In this document: positions 61,101 through 64,000 of the stretch, one piece after another
Layout: each line of letters begins with the position of its first letter
Numbering within the stretch: position 1 is the first letter of the stretch
Assembly: GCF_000002985.6 (NCBI RefSeq)
Contig: NC_003284.9
Location: 10,540,001 to 10,604,000, forward strand
DNA length: 64,000 nt
Direction of reading: 5' to 3'
Source of the DNA: Caenorhabditis elegans
Taxonomy: Eukaryota > Nematoda > Chromadorea > Rhabditida > Rhabditidae
Position numbers and translations under genes: made by a program
Notes under the pieces: model-generated
Told to the model about the DNA's origin: nothing
The model's input: the letters and a program-made list of their open reading frames with translations, nothing else
Database searches by the model: none

Positions 61101-64000
61101 TCCCACACTTTTCAATCCTGGCTTTCCCTACTTTATATTTATCTGATTAGTTTTTATAAGTAGAATACATTTTTCCATATTTGTTACGAGAAATCATACA
61201 ATTTTTGCCGGAATTTCGCAAACCGTTATAGTCATACAATTTTTGTGTGGGTGAAACCGAAATACACATTTCTTCAAAATATGGGCACTAAAACCATAAT
61301 TGATGTTTTCAAGAAAAGCGGAAAAACAAGATTTGTAATCACAGATTGAACACGATAATTATTCAAAAATTCCAAATTATCTGATTAATGATTGAATGAC
61401 TAGAACCAGAGCTATGTCATTAAACTGACTGTATGAAATATTTAATTTTGTGGTACAATTGAATTGACATGTTTAACACATTTTTCAAAATGATGATCTA
61501 GAACAGAAATTAGGTTGATCTGTAAATCTGCAAATAAATAAGTTTTCAAACCGAATAGAGTTTCAAACGTTTAGCTCATTATTGAGCAGTAATAGAATAT
61601 TTGAAAAATTTATATTTTTGCTAGTTTTGCTCGCTGTGCAATACTTTATTCATGAGCAACTATTTTACCTGTTTAGATTTTTCTCCATTTCTTTATCATA
61701 TTTCCTAGACTTTAAAAAATTTATCTAATACGTCTCAAAAATAACAAAACAAATTGGCGCTCATGTCAAGAAAACGTACTATTCAGAGATAGTTAATAGT
61801 TAACAATAACTACCTATTGTTCAGTATTGATTTTATAAGATACAAATTGAAATTGTCATTTAATTGAACAAAAGTTATCCGTTACTTTTCTCAATACTAA
61901 TTTAATGACTCACCGTAGTAATCCATATATCCAGACCCCTTAAAATTTTGTTCAACGGTTATCTTTTTTTTGTTTTTACAGAGAATAATATGTTTTCTTG
62001 TAGCATTGGGATCTTTCAAGTATTATTCAGCAGTGTCATGTGATATTTTTCTACCGAACGTGGTTAAATTAATAATTTTTTATGGCCCCTATTTTTTACG
62101 CAATGCTGTAAGAATTTTTTTTGATAATCTTCCAATAACCACTGACCGCATTCTAGCTGTGTTCTGTTGAACAAAATAAATTTTAGCTTTTCGTATTATA
62201 AACAGAATTCTCACGGCTGTTCAGCTGAAATACAGATTTACGGACGACTTGAAAATTTGAAGATCCTTTTGAAAATTTTTGTTTTTGAAAAAATCCCAAA
62301 CACTTAAAAAAAAACCAATCGCAATTTATTTTGAAAGAATCATTAAAAATGCGTTACACAAACAGTTCTAGTAAAAACACAATCCCATTACGGTACTAAT
62401 CAAAAATAATTTTCTAATAAAAATCGGATTCTGCTCATATTACTCTTCAAATATTTGATTTTACAAACTTAATATAATGGCAAGAGAGCAATTGTATTTT
62501 TTTTCCACAAGATCGCAATCTAGATATTTGTTATAACAAAACTACATGAAAGAATTATAGTGGTCACACGATTGAAAAAAAATTTTTGGGTCTAGTTAAT
62601 TTCTCAGAATCGAGTTTAACTTCATGGGAACGGAGGTTTTAAATTTCCCAAAGATTACTTCCACAACAACTCGGCTAATTTCGGAACTATTTTTTTGATT
62701 CGCGTATGTTTGCTTGGTTAATTCCATCAATGACGTGTATTTTCATAAACTCGAAATAATTGTTACCTTGTATGCTTTAAACTATGTTATGTATTTTTTG
62801 AATTTGCTCCATACATTATTTCAAGTGAAAATTGTTTATAAAAGTTGGCTCTAGTCAAAACGTGGTTTTGGAAAAAAAACACATTCACTGTAATCAAATT
62901 GTACTGAAATCAAGAAATTTGTTTTTTCTCAAATTTTGTGTTTTTCAAATGCTTTTGCGTCATCAAATTTGATTATCAAATCCCGAAGTCAGAACTTTAG
63001 AACCTAAAACTAAAATCGGAATTGAAACTGATGTCATCGTGGGAAAAAAACGGAAACCACATGTTATCACTTATTTATCCCTGATCGTTTGCTGTTAACT
63101 GATAGAATAAATGAAAGATGTTTCAACTTAAAATATAATAATATTCCACGTAAGCACTGGATATATTTTATATGTAACTCATCAACAAACAGTGTGATGT
63201 ACAAATTATTATCATCATAAAAACAGATAAAGTCGAGGTAAATGTAAACGTTTTTAAATACAGACCAACAATTCCTCCGAAAAACTGTTCTTATTTAACT
63301 CAACCTTGTTCATAAATAACTTGGATGTGCATCTTGATTTATGACACTTATACAGTGTATTGTCTATTTTCATTGTTTTAGTTTGATAGATCGGAAAACA
63401 AGAGCTGAGATTGATTATTTGAAACGAGATTTATGATTCATTAGTCATGTATAACAAGTTCTGACAGAAGATTATGACTACAATGGTAGTAGAGTTTTCC
63501 CAGCCGAGTTCTCTATGATTGAGTACAATTTAACTTTCTCTTCTGATGAAAATGCTTTCAATGACGTCAATAGAAAAATCATAGCGTCGCCATAGAAGTG
63601 ATTTTTTGGCTCCATGGTAGCCCGCCTCAGGAAGTGAGAATTTAAAATTTGAAATTCTAATCGTTTTCGAAAATGCTATTCTGGAAAAGAAACACATGTA
63701 TGGTGTGTTTTAACTTTTTAGAATAAAAAATTTCTGTGGCACAACACAGAATTTAGCATTAAAATTCATGAAGCTCTCTGCGAGATATGGGTTGAAAACA
63801 GCAACAAATTAAAATTTAAATGAAATCTGTTTAATTTTTTGCTCCTTTCCTGCAAGCGCAAGCGTTGATGAGACTTCCGCTCACAAATGAAGTTTTATTT
63901 TTACAGCGTCTCTATTGATATCTAAGCGGATTATTTAAATTAAAAATAGTGTTACACTGTTTTTAATTTTCGCTTTCAGAAGTATTAACAATTTTCAAGT
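58151..64000. other. gene-poor AT-rich DNA
   Basis: Almost 6 kb in which I can support no gene. A GC-richer block at 58780-59040 contains a minus-strand ATG frame (MRRLAGFKEIAEMM at 58978, then a GTAGGT donor) that might be a distal first exon of a minus-strand transcript such as sdn-1. Elsewhere only short chance frames and homopolymer runs. Confidence 0.4.
61030..61046. repeat. C17 / G17 homopolymer tract
   Basis: Seventeen consecutive C on the plus strand. In C. elegans such G/C tracts form quadruplexes and are deletion-prone in dog-1 (FANCJ) mutants; that is family knowledge, the tract itself is read directly. Confidence 0.97.

Noticed and set aside
61970-62170. Hydrophobic 66-codon frame
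   Set aside because: It begins at a TTG, not an ATG, in AT-rich DNA, with no supported neighbour exons.

Overview
The window is animal nuclear DNA from a Caenorhabditis nematode, almost certainly C. elegans and its X chromosome. Introns are mostly short (about 40-60 nt) with TTTTCAG-type acceptors. Intergenic DNA is AT-rich, several start codons sit directly behind a 3' splice-acceptor-like sequence (as in SL1 trans-splicing), and four genes are recognisable: syd-2 (liprin-alpha), bet-2 (BET double bromodomain), nhx-5 (endosomal Na+/H+ exchanger) and sdn-1 (syndecan). Gene names rest on my reading of the spliced products and on remembered family knowledge; no search was run. Exon borders were read by eye and checked for phase.

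Layout. 1-2386 (-): 5' part of a single-pass membrane protein with a signal peptide and Ig-like ectodomain, probably a receptor tyrosine kinase whose kinase lies outside the window; a MITE-like element sits in one intron. 3042-3410 (+): a 93-residue protein that is only a cuticle-collagen N-terminal domain. 6026 to about 8962 (+): a secreted cysteine-rich protein with three ET-type modules. 9510-14936 (-): syd-2. 14937-19329: large divergent upstream region. 19330-26525 (+): an about 870-residue protein with two DM13 domains and two candidate first exons. 29273-35219 (+): bet-2. 37129-40736 (+): nhx-5. 41067-49538 (-): a REJ-domain single-pass protein related to the polycystin-1/egg-jelly-receptor ectodomain, with a separate secreted ORF nested in its largest intron. 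50355-53278 (-): sdn-1. 53279-64000: no gene that I can support, but several GC-rich, promoter-like islands upstream of sdn-1.

The genes do not form an operon. syd-2 and sdn-1 both act at synapses and in axon guidance, nhx-5 acts in endosomes, and bet-2 in chromatin. The remaining genes encode secreted or membrane proteins of poorly known function.

The most interesting signal is in bet-2. The exon coding the BC loop and alpha-C helix of bromodomain 1 occurs twice in tandem. The two copies are exactly 40 codons each, both in phase 0, 14/40 identical without gaps, and separated by only 37 nt. This is the architecture of mutually exclusive exons and could switch acetyl-lysine specificity. A (CT)69 tract lies about 300 nt upstream. 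Other points worth checking are the collagen-N-domain miniprotein, the nested intronic secreted ORF, the REJ protein without a channel, frame-switching C-termini in nhx-5, and alternative first exons in the DM13 gene.
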